From: Absidia repens
Taxonomy: Eukaryota; Mucoromycota; Mucoromycetes; Mucorales; Cunninghamellaceae
Length of the DNA stretch: 64,000 bases
Direction of reading: 5' to 3'
Assembly: GCA_002105175.1 (NCBI GenBank)
Contig: MCGE01000025.1
Location: 372,001-436,000, forward strand
Shown in pieces: positions 1 through 12,314 of the stretch. The first letter of the stretch is position 1. The number at the start of each line of letters is the position of its first letter. The notes under the pieces were generated by a model. That model was not told where the DNA came from. It ran no database searches and saw only the letters and a program-made list of their open reading frames with translations. The position numbers were made by a program, and so were the translations under genes.

Positions 1-900
1 ATATATTCCTTGTTTTACTAATCATGAATCCCGTTGGATTGGTGTTGATCGTTTGATGAGTTTTTAATAAAAGGTGATGTCCCTTTCGTTATTCTCATGC
101 CTTGTCGTTAGTGCATTATATTATCTTTCATTTTGTAATTATGCCTTCAGATTAGTGTTGGCCATTCTTTGTATTTCACCTTAGTCTCTCTCATTCCTCC
201 AATAGATTCCTCCACTGACTCCTTTGACACTATGGGCCTTTCCAATTTTATTTTAGTACCCATCCGTATGATTCAATAAAATATGCATTTTTATTTATAT
301 ACTATGACCCATTTGATAATAAACATATTGAACAATGCCACTATTGTAGCTGTCATGTGAGTGTCCAACGACACATACACTTTCCAATTCACCCACTATG
401 ACTACTTTCACCCCCTGCTCAAGGAACTCGTTGACGGTTTTGTCAAAGATAGTCAAATTCCTACTAAATCAGTTATACAAATAAATTTAAATTATGCTGC
501 GCGTGAACCCACATTTATAGAGCATGGTGCACTACTTGTTAGTTTATTTATGCCTCTTTCTCTTTCCCCTTGAGACCGAGAGGTTGGTCGACAGGTCTAG
601 GTCAATCATTATAGAACGTGTGACGTAATTCCGCTCTGACCTTTCATATCAGTCAATTTTGACCGTGCTGTTAGCATAATCTTCACTAAACTGGACATAC
701 TGCTTATATCCATCTTGTTATTTTTATTTATTTATTTATTTATTTTGCATGTGGTATAATAAAAGTAAAAATGAGGCATCATGCTGAAGCCAGTTTAAGG
801 CTCAGGGAGCCATCTACTGCGATACAAAATGGTGGGGGAACCCTCAGTTTATCAAACCCACATGTCAACAATCTCTCCCCAATACTGAGTACTGTAGAAG
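1..900 (+). repeat. Interspersed repeat, copy R1 (5' part cut by window edge)
   Basis: This is the right-hand part of a dispersed repeat that also covers about 36.9-38.1 kb. Shared landmarks, in the same order, are ATTAGTGTTGRCCATTCTT (about 155), a TTTTAGTACC/ATC-CAATAAA block (250-285), a GAYAGKTCTAGGTCA block (590-605), a GAAGCCAGTTTAAGG block (785-800) and an ACAATCTCTCCCC block (865-880). No recognisable protein is encoded; a 70-codon open frame at 361-573 lies inside the repeat and has no counterpart in the 37 kb copy that I could see. The 3' boundary is approximate. Confidence 0.7.
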
Positions 901-1089
901 CCCACATTAACGATACGCGGAATAACTAATTTTTTTGCAAACCATTGATTATTGACAGTGGAATAACGTGATGCGAATAACGGTACTTTTTTTTTAAAAA
1001 AAAAAAGATAATGAAAAAACAAATATCTTTTATATATAAACCTAGCGCACAAAAATCCCTAGTATGATGCCGAGCAAGTCATATTCCTC

Positions 1090-1710
1090 ATCAATGATAA
1101 TAAATACGGACTAACGGCACCCACTTTGCACCAACACCGTCGTCAGGGAAGCCATAAATACTGACGAAACACAGTAAAAACAATAAAATCGCCAAACGAA
1201 AAACCGCCCGGCCTAACCTAAGCCAGCATGGCACATCAATAACAAAGGATCTATTGCAGGTAGCATAAAGGAGACTATTAGCGGACCTGAATATGTTCAA
1301 AACTAATCTCAAGTTGCAATTGTAAAAAGGGATCCAATATACTGTATTTTACTGTACTATACAATGCAGACAAGACATGGAAAGATCTTTATCCAGACGT
1401 ATACACAATATGTGGACAAACTAGTACTAAAATAAGCTAGTGAAGAATCTAATCAGCCAGCTGATGGGGGTCCCAAATCCTGAATCCAAAATGAAAGTGT
1501 TTCCCCATGCATCTTGTAATCTCTAAGTTAAAAACCCTTCTAAACTAATCCTGACCCTAATCTAATATTACCACAGCCACATACACGTAATAATCGTGAA
1601 GGGAAAAAGAAATGAAAGACAAGGAAAATTTTTTTTAAAAAATCCACGTGGGCGGGATTTGAAAACGCGGCCTCTCGCTGATGGGCGTGCTGACCATTAC
1701 CCCGATTTTT
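1090..1710 (-). repeat. Interspersed repeat, copy R2, with intact tRNA-like head
   Basis: On the minus strand this copy carries the head box CCGCCCACGTGGAT, then the core GATTAGGGTCAGGATTAG... GATGCATGGGGAAAC... TTTCATTTTGGATTC seen in the other copies, then degraded body. It is the only copy in which the DNA upstream of the head box still looks like a tRNA. The low-coordinate boundary is approximate. Confidence 0.75.
1644..1704 (-). other. tRNA-like head with A-box and B-box (SINE-type pol III promoter)
   Basis: Read on the minus strand the segment contains an A-box-like stretch, TAATGGTCAGCACG, followed about 20 bases later by a B-box/T-arm-like stretch, GTTTTCAAATCCCGC. The 3' stem CCCGC is intact while the 5' stem has two mismatches (GCGTT instead of GCGGG). 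No full acceptor stem forms, so it is not a functional tRNA gene. The arrangement matches the pol III promoter of tRNA-derived SINEs. Pol III activity is inference. Confidence 0.5.
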
Positions 1711-2412
1711 GTCGATAACCTTTTTAATTTCGATGAAAAAACAAAACAAAAGATATAAGACGGTCCCATAAGGCCGCATTTTTGTTATATATAGCATGGA
1801 TACGCACAGTATAATAGCAATATTGTTCACAATAACAATGCAATTTCCTTTGATGGTCGATATCGTTCTTGTGGGCCTCTACTGTAGACAAATTGTTTGT
1901 AATTGAAAGAACAAAGACAAAATTTGGCAACATTTAAGGTTTATTTTAGGTTTTTGCTGAACTGCACCATGCTATGAGGTTCAAACATAATCTGAGCAAA
2001 AAAAATTTCTTGGCCAAATTCCTCCCTAGGTTATATGTTACCTGGTACTTCTACGTCAGAGAGCATCAAATACGACATTCCCTATCTTTATATAATTCAG
2101 GGCAGGGAAATTTATTTATTTATATTCAAAAAATGAATGTATATATATTCAGGAGTAGAATAGACGTGCCAAAAATATATCAAAATAATGCAGCTCTTTG
2201 TTTTGCGACAGCGGGAATGGAATCTGTCCAAATGTGATAAAAAAAAAAGGTGAGTCGGCTCAAGATCATTGGTTGAAATCGTCGAAAATCGGCCTCACAA
2301 AAAAACTATAAGAAAAAAAAAAAATAGTGCACAGACAGAATTTTTAATTCTGTTAAACTCTTTCCCTTCCCCATACCTTAAAAATCACTCTGTATATAGA
2401 CAACCTTGATCA
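1711..2412. other. Intergenic, AT-rich
   Basis: Upstream region of the TAPT1-like gene. It contains A runs at 2230-2330 and an 87-codon open frame (1974-2237, +) with no recognisable domain and AT-rich codon use, which I do not count as a gene. Nothing else is visible. Confidence 0.5.
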
Positions 2413-5377
2413 ATGAATCATGACAGACTAAAGACAACAGCAAAAACAACCAGGTCATCCTCCGTCCCGGCAACCTTGATTCAGAGCCCCAACAGCTTCC
2501 AATTATTAGACAGTCCTCCTTCGCGACCAGCATCTCACGGAAAAAAGAAGAAAAGGCACCAACATAATCACTCATCTCGCAAATCACAAGGATCTATCCA
2601 TTCACCACTTTGGGATGACATCACTGAACATATTGTACCATCCACCACTGCCACATCTTCAACAACGTCGTCCTTATCTTCTTTTCCGCTAGAATCTCTT
2701 CAACGCTCTGAACAAGTTCATAATCATGATCATCCTCCAGCTCCACAAATAGTACCATCCACTTCACTACCGATAATAATGACAGAAGCAACAGCAAGAG
2801 CTACAACGACAGCATCCGTTCCTTCCACACCAACAGCACCTATACAGCCACAACCTATCCATATTGACCAGTCCTCGATGCACCAGTCTTACAGCCACTT
2901 CACAAAGACTTCATTACCTTCTCCTTCTCCTGATACACCATCGACACTATCGCCTTCTTCCCCACCGTTATCACCTTCAACACTAATTCACTCTCAGCAA
3001 CAACAGCAACAGCAACAACAGCAGCAGCAACAGCAACAGCAAGACTCTCCTTCTAGTCCTAATAGCGGCAACAATAATAACAGTAGGCAAGATAGTTATG
3101 GTTTACCGTCCATGTCATTTTGGGATTATCTTCGGGACGAACTGACCGTGGCGGATTTTGATACAGCGCAAGAAATCAAACGGGAACGGGTGACCAATTT
3201 TTTGGCGGTACCAAGCTCACTTGAAAAAGTAAGCCATCATATGATGATGATGATATGATGGGAAACTCACCTTTTTTTTATTTATTTATATCAGTTGATG
3301 GGGTTTGGCTATGTGGTATGTTTGGATTCCTTTTTATACACGTTTACGATCTTACCATTACGATTTGTGCTGGCTTTTTATCATTACATTTGTTATATTT
3401 ATGACAACATCCAAATGCTTTGGAACCGAAATGGTGGAAGGTACATATACACACACGCGCATCGAAAAAAAAGGAGGGGAGGGGTAGTGGTGGTGACGGG
3501 AACACAGGTACTGACAGATTCTGACTGCAATGTAGATATATGCGATTACGGCCATCACAAAAATGTGATTTGTTGAAAGGTCTCCTTATCTTGATTACCT
3601 GTGTGATGATGTCTTCCTTGGATCCTTCTCGGTTATATCATTCTATTCGTGGCCAGGCTGTACTGAAACTCTATGTGGTTCTCAATGTTTTGGAAGTATG
3701 TGACAAATTATGCTGCTCTGTCGGTGTGGATATACTGGATGCACTTTTCTCAAATCAACCCTGGGGTCAGCCTCTTCTGTGTCATCTTCTAGCAGCAATG
3801 GTGGGGGTAGTAGTGCAACAAGTTATGCAAAACGACAATTGAAACCGATTACTTTATTCCTGATGGCGTGTGGATATATGCTGATTCATACCGCAGTACT
3901 CTTCTTCCAAATGATTACGTTAAATGTCGCCATCAACTTTTATTCCAATGCTCTATTGACGCTGCTGATCTCCAATCAGTTTGTTGAAATCAAACAATCG
4001 GTATTCAAGAAATTTGAAAGGGAAAATTTATTTCAACTTAGTTGCAGCGGTAAAGAATGCCAAAAAACAACAACAACAACAACACACACATGCAGACATT
4101 GGATGAAAAGTGATTATGCTAACCAGGACCTCTTTATTTTAATAAATAGATATTGTCGAACGATTCCAGCAAAGCACCTATTTGATGATTATTACTTTAC
4201 GAAACGTGGTAGAACTCTCCGACTCATCGCCTTCATCCATTTTACCCTCGACATTTGTGCCACTCTTCAAACTACCAGCAACTACTTCATTAAATACATT
4301 GATGACGCCTGTAGTGATGGTGATTGCTTCGGAGCTGATGGTGGATTGGATCAAGCATGCATTTATCACCAAATTCAATCAAATACGACCTTCTATTTAC
4401 AGCAAATACATTGATGTTTTGTGCAAGGACCTCGTGGTAGGAAGTCCAGGAAGACATTCTGCAGGGAAAAAGAATGCCTTTATCGATCAATCACCCGTTG
4501 TTTCTCGACGTATTGGATTTCCTTCTCTTCCGTTGGCATGTATGGTAAGTAGGGATTAGATCTCATCTATTTATATTGATTGATTTTTAATTAATATATA
4601 CATTATATATGTATTGGCATAGGCGATTCGGATGATGCAGCAATTATTACCAATGATATTCATGTCGAGTCATCATGGTGAACCATCCTCATCATCCATT
4701 ATGGCATCTTCATCTGCTGGAAATGGTACCAACGCATCTTCATCCTCCGTTGCTTCGATGATTACCAATGGCCTGTTGAATTATTTGATGGATCATCAAG
4801 GCACAGTCAGTAGATTACTGCCAGCAAGAATTCAATTGGTAGTATTGTCCATGGTTCAATGTGGGTGGCTGGAACGCGGATTGGACAAGACAGTCAGAAT
4901 AATGACATGGGCTCTTCTAGTATTGGTGATTGCCGTCATGTAAGTTTCCTTTTGCGGGGTGGAGCTCGTCATGCATCGAAAAACAAAGGAACTCAAATGA
5001 CTCCATTTTATGTATCTTGAATTATTTTATAGATTGCTTGCTCTAAAGGTACTTGTTGGAATGACCCTCCTTGGCTTTGCCTACAAAAGATATGCTAGTA
5101 TGGAAGAGCGAGAAAAAGTGGATGCTCAAAAAGACAAGGAAATGCAAGAAATGAACAAATCCGAAGAGGTAAAAATTGATCAGAAGAAAGGAGAAGGGAG
5201 GGGGGGGTTGATGCACATGATCTAACCCATTTTTAATATTCTCTTTCAAAGGAATACAAACAACAGTTGAAAAAATATTTAAACGATCCATCTGACAATG
5301 TCATGGGCAAGGCACCTATCAAGTATACATTGGACAATGTTGATCGATTCTCCATGGTTAGAAGTAGAATACCTTAG
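2413..5377 (+). CDS. TAPT1/Emp65-family ER membrane protein (one-base frameshift)
   Basis: Homologue of the TAPT1 / yeast Emp65 family: multi-pass ER membrane proteins linked in yeast to protection of soluble ER proteins and in animals to cilia. Exons: 2413-3228, 3295-3440, 3536-4049, 4150-4544, 4623-4939, 5033-5168, 5252-5377. The N-terminal ~270 residues are Ser/Thr/Pro-rich with a Gln run (about 195-212). Family motifs follow: KRERVTNFLAVPSSLEK, VCLDSFLYTFTILPLR, CDLLKGLL, YHSIRGQAVLKLY, ILDALFS, TLNVAIN, FVEIKQSVFKKFE, ELMVDWIKHAFITKFN, DQSPVVSRRIGFP. Oddity: inside exon 3 the frame shifts after ILDALFS; adding one A to the AAA at 3752-3754 restores FSKSTLGS and an 816-residue protein. 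The summed exons are 2450 nt, exactly one short of a multiple of three. This is either a sequence error or a real lesion. Confidence 0.88.
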
Positions 5378-5959
5378 ATTTATTAGCCATAGTCTGTCTT
5401 ATATTTTTGATGGAGATTTTCCTAGTATCTTTTTCAAATAAAGGCATTTCTTTTTACAGAACTCATTCCTTCAATGTCATGCTCATTTGTTTGTTTGTGT
5501 TGATGTTTTATATAGGGGGCACTGTGGCACTTTTTTTTTTTTTTTACCCCAACCAAAAAATCAAAAAAAAAAAAAAGATAAAGCTAAAGCTAAAAATTTT
5601 ATTAGCAATCCAGCAATCGTGAGAATCAGCGAAAAAAAAGAATAAAAAGGGGACAAGGATCCTATCATTTATTCACAATGTAATTTATTAAATGAAGAAG
5701 GGTACTGATATAAAAGAATGCATACATACTACTGTATTAATTCAAAACACCATGCATAAGAAAGGGAGAGTATCAAAAAAAAAAAAAAAAAAAGTGGGGT
5801 TTGGGGGGTGGAGGAAGATCAGAGGCGGGGAAGTATACAAATGGGAAAAAAGAAATGGGGAATATATGTGTCTAAAAAAGATGGTAAGACGATGTCCAAA
5901 AAAAAAATGTATAAGCGTGGTATAACAAAGTGAAAAACTAAAGCTAAAACTAAAACCAA
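5378..5959. other. Convergent 3' flanks
   Basis: AT-rich space between the convergent TAPT1-like and MIT-domain genes. It holds several A runs (for example 5776-5794) and no recognisable coding sequence. Confidence 0.5.
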
Positions 5960-6781
5960 CTAGTACCAACCAGAGAGAATCCAAGGTAGTCGAGAACCAG
6001 ATACAGGTGGTGGAGGAGGAGAGGACGAATCTTGATATTCTATTTGAGCCACATCATGGCTTTCTGTTCTTGAAGAAGAAGAGACAACAGCCGCTGGAGA
6101 GGACCCCGAGTAACGGTAACTTGGACTTTCCTTGAAGGCTACAGCAGCTTTGAGACTAGCAGCTATCAACATGTAGATAGTTTCCGAAGCAATTTCATGT
6201 AAATGATAGTGTTCATCAGCAGCCAACAGCATTTTGACGCATTCGATACCTGCCCACTGCATTTTTTCTCGTACTTCATATTGATGATCCAGGTAAGATA
6301 GAAGATGAGATAGATAACTACATATCAGGCCAATAATATCTATGAATATGGTAAAAAAAAAATGAGATTTAAATTACTTATGCTTTTACTTATTTTATTT
6401 TTTTTTTTTTTACCAGGTATAGGAGATTGTTTGATCAGCACAGCACAGGTAACACTTGTATTTATCACAAACCGACCGAACCGCTTGAATCGCTGGATTG
6501 GATCTTGATGATCGTAGGTTTGCATAGCCGCATTGTTTGCTTCCCAAGCTTTCACTGTGGTCGATCCAATGGAGCTGATGGTGTTGATGGTTGTTGATAT
6601 ACGCGAAAACATCGATGTGGTGGTTGTCGTTGTTGTCGTGGTGGTGGTTGACTGTTCGGATAAGGTTGCCGAGTCGTTGATGTCATCATCTTCATTCCGA
6701 GAGTCGAGATTAATACTTGGTAATTGTTTATATTGAATTGCAAGGTTCAAAATGCCAACACGCTCTTCCACACTATTCATT

Positions 6782-6818
<37 letters not shown>

Positions 6819-7566
6819 AGATCATACTCTTATAATAGTGAATATTCATTTTTCTTACCTTTGTAATTTTTCCCTCAAGGCCATCTTGGTTCTGGGATCA
6901 GTTTTGTCTATAATAAAAATAATAATAAAAAGACGGAGTCAATAACAAATAAAACTATAATATAAACAAATAATTGCCCATAAAAAAATTTGATAATACT
7001 TTACTTGGTAAGGCCATCAGTATTTTATCAATACCAGAGAGATAGACATCTAAAGCCACATCGTCATTCCCTTCTTCATATTCATCAGCAGCAATCGCCA
7101 CCAGCTTCATTCCTTGAGATACGCTTCGCCGGTCCAAGGGAGATGCTTGTAAAATTTGTTGCTGAGATTGATATTTGGTGGAGCCAACAATGGCAGCGGC
7201 ATCGTCCCGAAGCTTATCAACAAAAGCAGACATTTCAGAGGTCCAAGAAGTGCTTGGGGTTGGCGTCGGACTGTCAAAGGGAGAAATCAGGGAGGAGGCG
7301 CCGGCTGATTGATAAGACTGTTGTTGATATTGTGTATGGTCAGAAAGTGAAGGACTTGTATGATTAGACAAATGTGTACTATATTGATGTTGATGGTAGA
7401 CAGTAGGTGTAGATGCATTAGGTGGTAAGCGTGATAATAAAGTAGACTGGTGAGGGTATATAGTGGTAGAGTTGTTTTTATGATTAGAAGTGGTAGTGGC
7501 TGAAGAAGAAGTTTTTGGTGTAGAAGGAGAAGGTTTCTTCTTATTTTTTGAACCAAGTAAAGCCAT
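5960..7566 (-). CDS. MIT-domain protein
   Basis: Predicted 449-residue protein from four exons: 7566-7005, 6907-6859, 6772-6414, 6339-5960. The first ~130 residues are low-complexity Ser/Thr/Gln. Residues ~148-215 form an MIT (microtubule interacting and trafficking) helical domain of the kind in Vps4-type ESCRT partners: LVAIAADEYEEGNDDVALDVY, then GIDKILMALP, then NKTDPRTKMALREKL. A poly-Thr run follows, then a C-terminal helical part (IIGLICSYLSHLLSYLDHQY, IASETIYMLIAASLKAAVAF). MIT domains bind ESCRT-III tails on endosomes, so an endosomal role is inferred. The start was placed at MALLGSKN; an in-frame ATG at 7641 would add only a Phe/Ile stretch encoded by a T run and is unlikely. The function of the C-terminal part is unknown. 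Confidence 0.75.
6784..6815. repeat. Poly(A) run (about 32 nt) within an intron
   Basis: On the coding (minus) strand this is a T tract just upstream of the exon-3 acceptor (AG at 6774-6773), so it acts as an extreme polypyrimidine tract. Confidence 0.8.
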
Positions 7567-8600
7567 TATATGTATAATAATAAAGAAAAAAAAAAAAAAG
7601 AAAGAAAAAAAAATAAAAAATATAAAAAACTCAGTTGCCAAAAAGTGCTTTTATCTATCTTTTTTGTCAGCATGTGAAAAAATCTAGGTCAACTCCGCCG
7701 TGCCAGCCTTTTTACTAGCCTCAAGTCGTCAAACAAAAAGTTAACGTTGGTGACAAGGGACAAAAGGACGTAAAAGTATATAGTGAAAATGATACATGTC
7801 AAACAAGGCACGTGTCACGCTGGGATGGTACTGGGACCTCTTCACATGAGAGACAAGAGAGATCGCTTGTTCAGTGGCTATCTAACGAATCATTTATCTT
7901 CATTTTCATTGTTCTTCTTTTTTAACTCTCCACATGATCATTACCGTAGACTAAGAGAAGGGATCGATGAGGGGTAGTCTAATCTACCTTTATTTTATAC
8001 TATTATTTCTATAATATATATAAAACCAAAAGCACAAAACTTAAAATAAATATCATGATATTTCAAATGATCTATGACGCACAGACTTCAATGATGGTCT
8101 TTTTTTAATTTGGCCTTGGCCAGAAAATCAAAGCGATATGAATCTTTGTATTATTTCAATGTCCGCTTCCATTGTGGCATAGTGAAGGGGAAGCCGAAAT
8201 TGCCATTTTGAACCAGTTACACCTGTTGAACATTGCTGTTGTTGATTATCAACTCTCCATCATCATCTTTTTTTTTTTTTTTTTTTGATACCATCATGGA
8301 TTAGAGATACAATGAATGGCACTAGCCTTTATTTGACTAAACCACATTCAGGTTTTATGAATATGCTCTTCCAATATATAATGGAGGGGTAAAAAAAAAA
8401 AAAAAGTTGGCCAATGAGCAACCACGTTTTGATGTACCTTGACAGGAAATCCTCGATGCTCATTGGCTTATCAAGTCCCAGCTTTTTTTTTCTCGCTTTA
8501 TTAACTTGTGTAACTTTTTTCTTTTTGTTAGCTCATTTTTTGTACCTCCTTTCATTTTTTTACTTTTTTTTCTATTTATCTTTCTCTTATTCCTTGTAAC
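7567..8600. other. Divergent promoter region
   Basis: About 1 kb between the MIT-domain gene (-) and the Ser-rich gene (+). Homopolymer tracts sit at 8269-8286 (T) and 8392-8404 (A). A pyrimidine-rich stretch (about 8480-8600) precedes the start of the plus-strand gene. No ORF with a recognisable product is seen. Confidence 0.5.
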
Positions 8601-11600
8601 ATGTCAACAGTGGAAACTTCCTCTGCTATTTATACCATGGACCACTTGACCCACAAATTAGAACCTTCTTTGATAGACAAGGTTGACAATGATTCTCAAT
8701 ATCAATCTATAGATCAACACGCTCTTATGTCAACTGTAAGTTACCTGCAAGTGTATGCTTAAAATAAGGTCATGGTCGTTTTATATTGTATCCTGACAGT
8801 TTATTTCGTCTTATTGTAGTCTTCGCCACGTATATCTTCAACACCTCCTTCAACACCAGGTTTGGACTCTATTCAAGGCAAAGAGGCCAAAGAAGACGAA
8901 GAAGACGAAGGGGGCTCAGTCGACAACAACATGTACAACGACATGGAAAATGACTATGGCTACAATGACTATGATGACTACTTGAACGATGACTACTCTG
9001 AACCCGACGAGGACTACTTTTTCAAGGACTTCGCAGAATCAGAAATGAATGGTGGCACAAACAATAATGACACCAACACAACTGCAGCTCGCCGCCCCAA
9101 ATCAAAACGATACAGTCGCCGACACCGATCCCAAAAAGCCATGTCTCGATTTGATTTACAGTCATTTGCACGCCAACTTCATGCCAACCGTCTCTCAGTA
9201 TTACAAACACGCCAAAGTCGGATGATCTTGACCGAAGAAGATGAACAAGAACTGAATAAACTATTGGCAAGAAAGCATTCCCTTGATGATGGATTCTCTT
9301 TACCTGCTCCCCCAGTACCACCTATGCCTGCATTACCTTCGGTACCGGTAGATTCACCACAATTCGACTCCATGTCAGCGCCATTATCAGAAACTCCAGA
9401 TACAACGACTGAATCCCGTCAAACACAACAAGAAAACGAGTCTTCGAAGGATACGGACAAGGACAAGAACAATGGTACAACAATAACCGTGATGGAAACT
9501 TCTAATGATCTGGCTGGCCCAATCCCACGACTCTCCATCTCTTCTGACTCAATCAAAAAACATTCAATTTTGCTACAAAAATTGAAGGATCAACCTTCCC
9601 CTATCAAGTCATCTAACAGTAAGTGAAACATTAAAATATTCAATCAATCAATAGATCCTCTAACATCTTTGTTTATATTTAGATACTTCTTTGGACGATG
9701 CAGCCCCTTTATCTCCTTCTCTTTCTGATCCTTCTTCTTTTGCATCTCCTCGACGAGAGAAGTCACTGTCATCCTCCGAATCAGCTTCTTCAAATTCATC
9801 TACAACTACAGACAATGACACCAAGAATATCAAGGCTACGCCAACTTCTTTGTCACCTTCCACATCTGCATCTGCTTTTACCCTCAAGAAAAAACCTTCA
9901 TGGATCACTGGTCATCTCAAACAAACGGCCAACAAAAGCAAGAATACACAGATTGACACTGCCTCATCTTCCTCATTAGCACCAAAACCTCGCAAGTCGA
10001 TGAGTGTGGATACGCTTCGTGACCAAGCCCGTCGAAACGATCCATGGAAAAAGGCACCAACGTATGTAAAGACTACCAAGACCAGCAGTGACGATGCCAC
10101 CGAAAATGACTTGAAACCAGCACCATCGACAAAATCACCTCCACCTGTGGATCAAAACAAGAAACCCAAATTGCGACTTTTTGGAAGTTTACGTCAAGCA
10201 AGTCGATCGTCACGTACAACAAGTGAAGGTGGCTTCAGGGGTCTCATGCGGAATCTCAGTACTGTGGGTCAGCGACAACAGCAGCAGCAACAACAACAGC
10301 GACCGGAACCGCAACAACAAGAGGATCAAGTTGGCCAGGACGTGGGATCATCGACGGACAGCAACACCTACACCAACAGCAGCAGCAACAGCAACGCAGC
10401 ATCAACCATGTCCCAGGCAGCCATGGCAGTGATTCATCATGATGCGTCTGTCAAAAAGGAAAAACTTGCCAGTAAAAACAAGGAAAAAACACCGACAGTT
10501 TCCGAATCATCAAAAATCGAAGTGGATGCCATGGACGGTGTGGATGACACAACTGAAGAGGTCACACATACAGCAACATCAGCAACTGGTGGTGTACGCC
10601 TTTTGACCAATCTACTAGCCAAAGCCCGATCACGTCGCTCTCAAAAGAAGACACCCACCAAGCAAACCAATGACAAGACCATGGACCAGCAAGAAATGGA
10701 TGATACTACTAATTCCACCGCATCATCGCCCAAGGAACGTAACAAAGTAATTCGTCGAACGATTATTTATGTGCAACCGGACGCTTTAGATTTCATGAAA
10801 GATGGACATTTACCACCGATCCCAGCACCCAAAGACAGATCTCCGAAGAAGAAAATTGGCCAAGGGGACGATGATAATGACGAGGACGATCTTCGGTTCT
10901 CTCATGATACAATGATGGATGATGCCTCCGCCACAACCGTTGAATATGCTACTGCCACCAAATTGACAAGACAAACCTCACGACGAAAGCGATTAGTGGA
11001 AGATCCCAATCAACAAAAGCAACAACTCCCCTCAACGGCAAGGAACGCCAACTCAGTGATCACCACCACCCCTACCAAGGATAGTAGCAACATGAACAAC
11101 AACAAAAAATGGCGTCTGGAAAGTGTGAGCGAATTTGCCCTCGACAAAAAAGCTGACGACGATAATGAAGAAGACGAAAACCATGATAGGAATGCGTGTC
11201 TTGAAGGTTTGGAACTGCGCGAAATGAGTGATGGGTCTGTGGTGTGGGGAATCGTAAAGAAACAAGGCAACCGAAAAAGCTTTTTTGCATCCTCCTCATC
11301 GGCATCAAAAAACCAACACGAGCAGCAATCGCACGATCCCGACCAGCATCATGATGATATTGAGAAAAGTGTCTTGGCTTTGATGGGTTTGGAGCCTGAC
11401 AGTTTGGATCATTTCTCAACACAGCAACCTCCTCCTCTTCCTCCTCCCACCGTACGAACCAGCGGCGGTGACAACGGGACACCCAGAAAAAGTAAAAGAA
11501 TGCCTCCTCCTATTCCAAAAAGATCACCAAGAAGAATGGATCAAGACCAGCAGCAACAGCAACGACAGCAGCATCTTGGCGATGATGAAACGGAGTCTCG

Positions 11601-11676
11601 ACGGTTGCAACGTGGGTTATCTGTCGAAGAACAACTGGACGAAATGATGCTCTCTATCAAACAATCCCAATTTTGA
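8601..11676 (+). CDS. Large Ser-rich, largely disordered protein of unknown function
   Basis: Predicted 975 residues from three exons: 8601-8735, 8820-9618, 9683-11676, with phase-consistent GTAAGT/TAG junctions. The sequence is low-complexity over most of its length: an acidic Asp/Tyr/Asn block (residues ~75-110), basic stretches (RRPKSKRYSRRHRSQK), Pro-rich PxxP motifs (APPVPPMPALP; PPPLPPPTV; PPPIPKRSP) and Gln runs. Less repetitive islands, likely the functional parts, are RRTIIYVQPDALDFMKDGHL, LEGLELREMSDGSVVWGIVK and the C-terminal SVEEQLDEMMLSIKQ. The PxxP motifs could bind SH3 proteins (inference). No catalytic domain is visible. Start at 8601 gives MSTVETSS after a long pyrimidine leader; codon structure is continuous. 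Confidence 0.8.
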
Positions 11677-11886
11677 ATTACCCTTTCTTTCCCCTCTTCC
11701 TTAGATTTTAGATTTTCCTTTCCCCTTCGAATCTTTTCATTAAAACTCACCTTCCTCTCCACCCCTCCTTTTATTATTATTATTATCATATTATTATTAT
11801 TTGTAGCATTTTTAATTGACATCCACTCACATACACATACATCTCTATTTATATTGCACCCTGTTTATTTTACAATACATTTATAT

Positions 11887-11892
11887 AATAAA
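11887..11892 (+). terminator. AATAAA polyadenylation signal
   Basis: AATAAA about 210 bases after the stop of the large Ser-rich gene. Confidence 0.45.
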
Positions 11893-12283
11893 GACAGTTT
11901 TTACAGGAAATGAAATGACTGTAACAATGCTGTGAAAGTGTGTACTTTATTTTTTCTTTTTCTATGGCATGGGTGATTTTTGGCACTGGGGTTGATGTAG
12001 TACATAATGGAATTACATTGGATAAGAGGTGACATGATTCTTTTTATATTTTACAGACTTCAGATCAGGACAAAAATATCAAAAAACAACGTCTGGATGT
12101 GGGACTAGAATGCGTTTTTGTGCGGAAGTATAGGGTGGGATCATTGATACGCACGATACCAGATTTAATATAAGGCTGACCTTGAACTATAAATGCATAA
12201 ATAGCGAAAAGGACACTTTTGATCTGTTTGGATATCTACAACATTCCTAGACCAAACTTTGCACAAATCAAAGAGTACGTTTG

Positions 12284-12314
<31 letters not shown>

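Noticed and set aside
361..573. 70-codon open frame beginning MSNDTYTFQF
   Set aside because: Lies inside repeat R1 and is not kept in the R7 copy.
9022..9321. Minus-strand open frames opposite the large Ser-rich gene (also 11072-11482)
   Set aside because: Shadow frames of a long plus-strand coding region, with no domain of their own.
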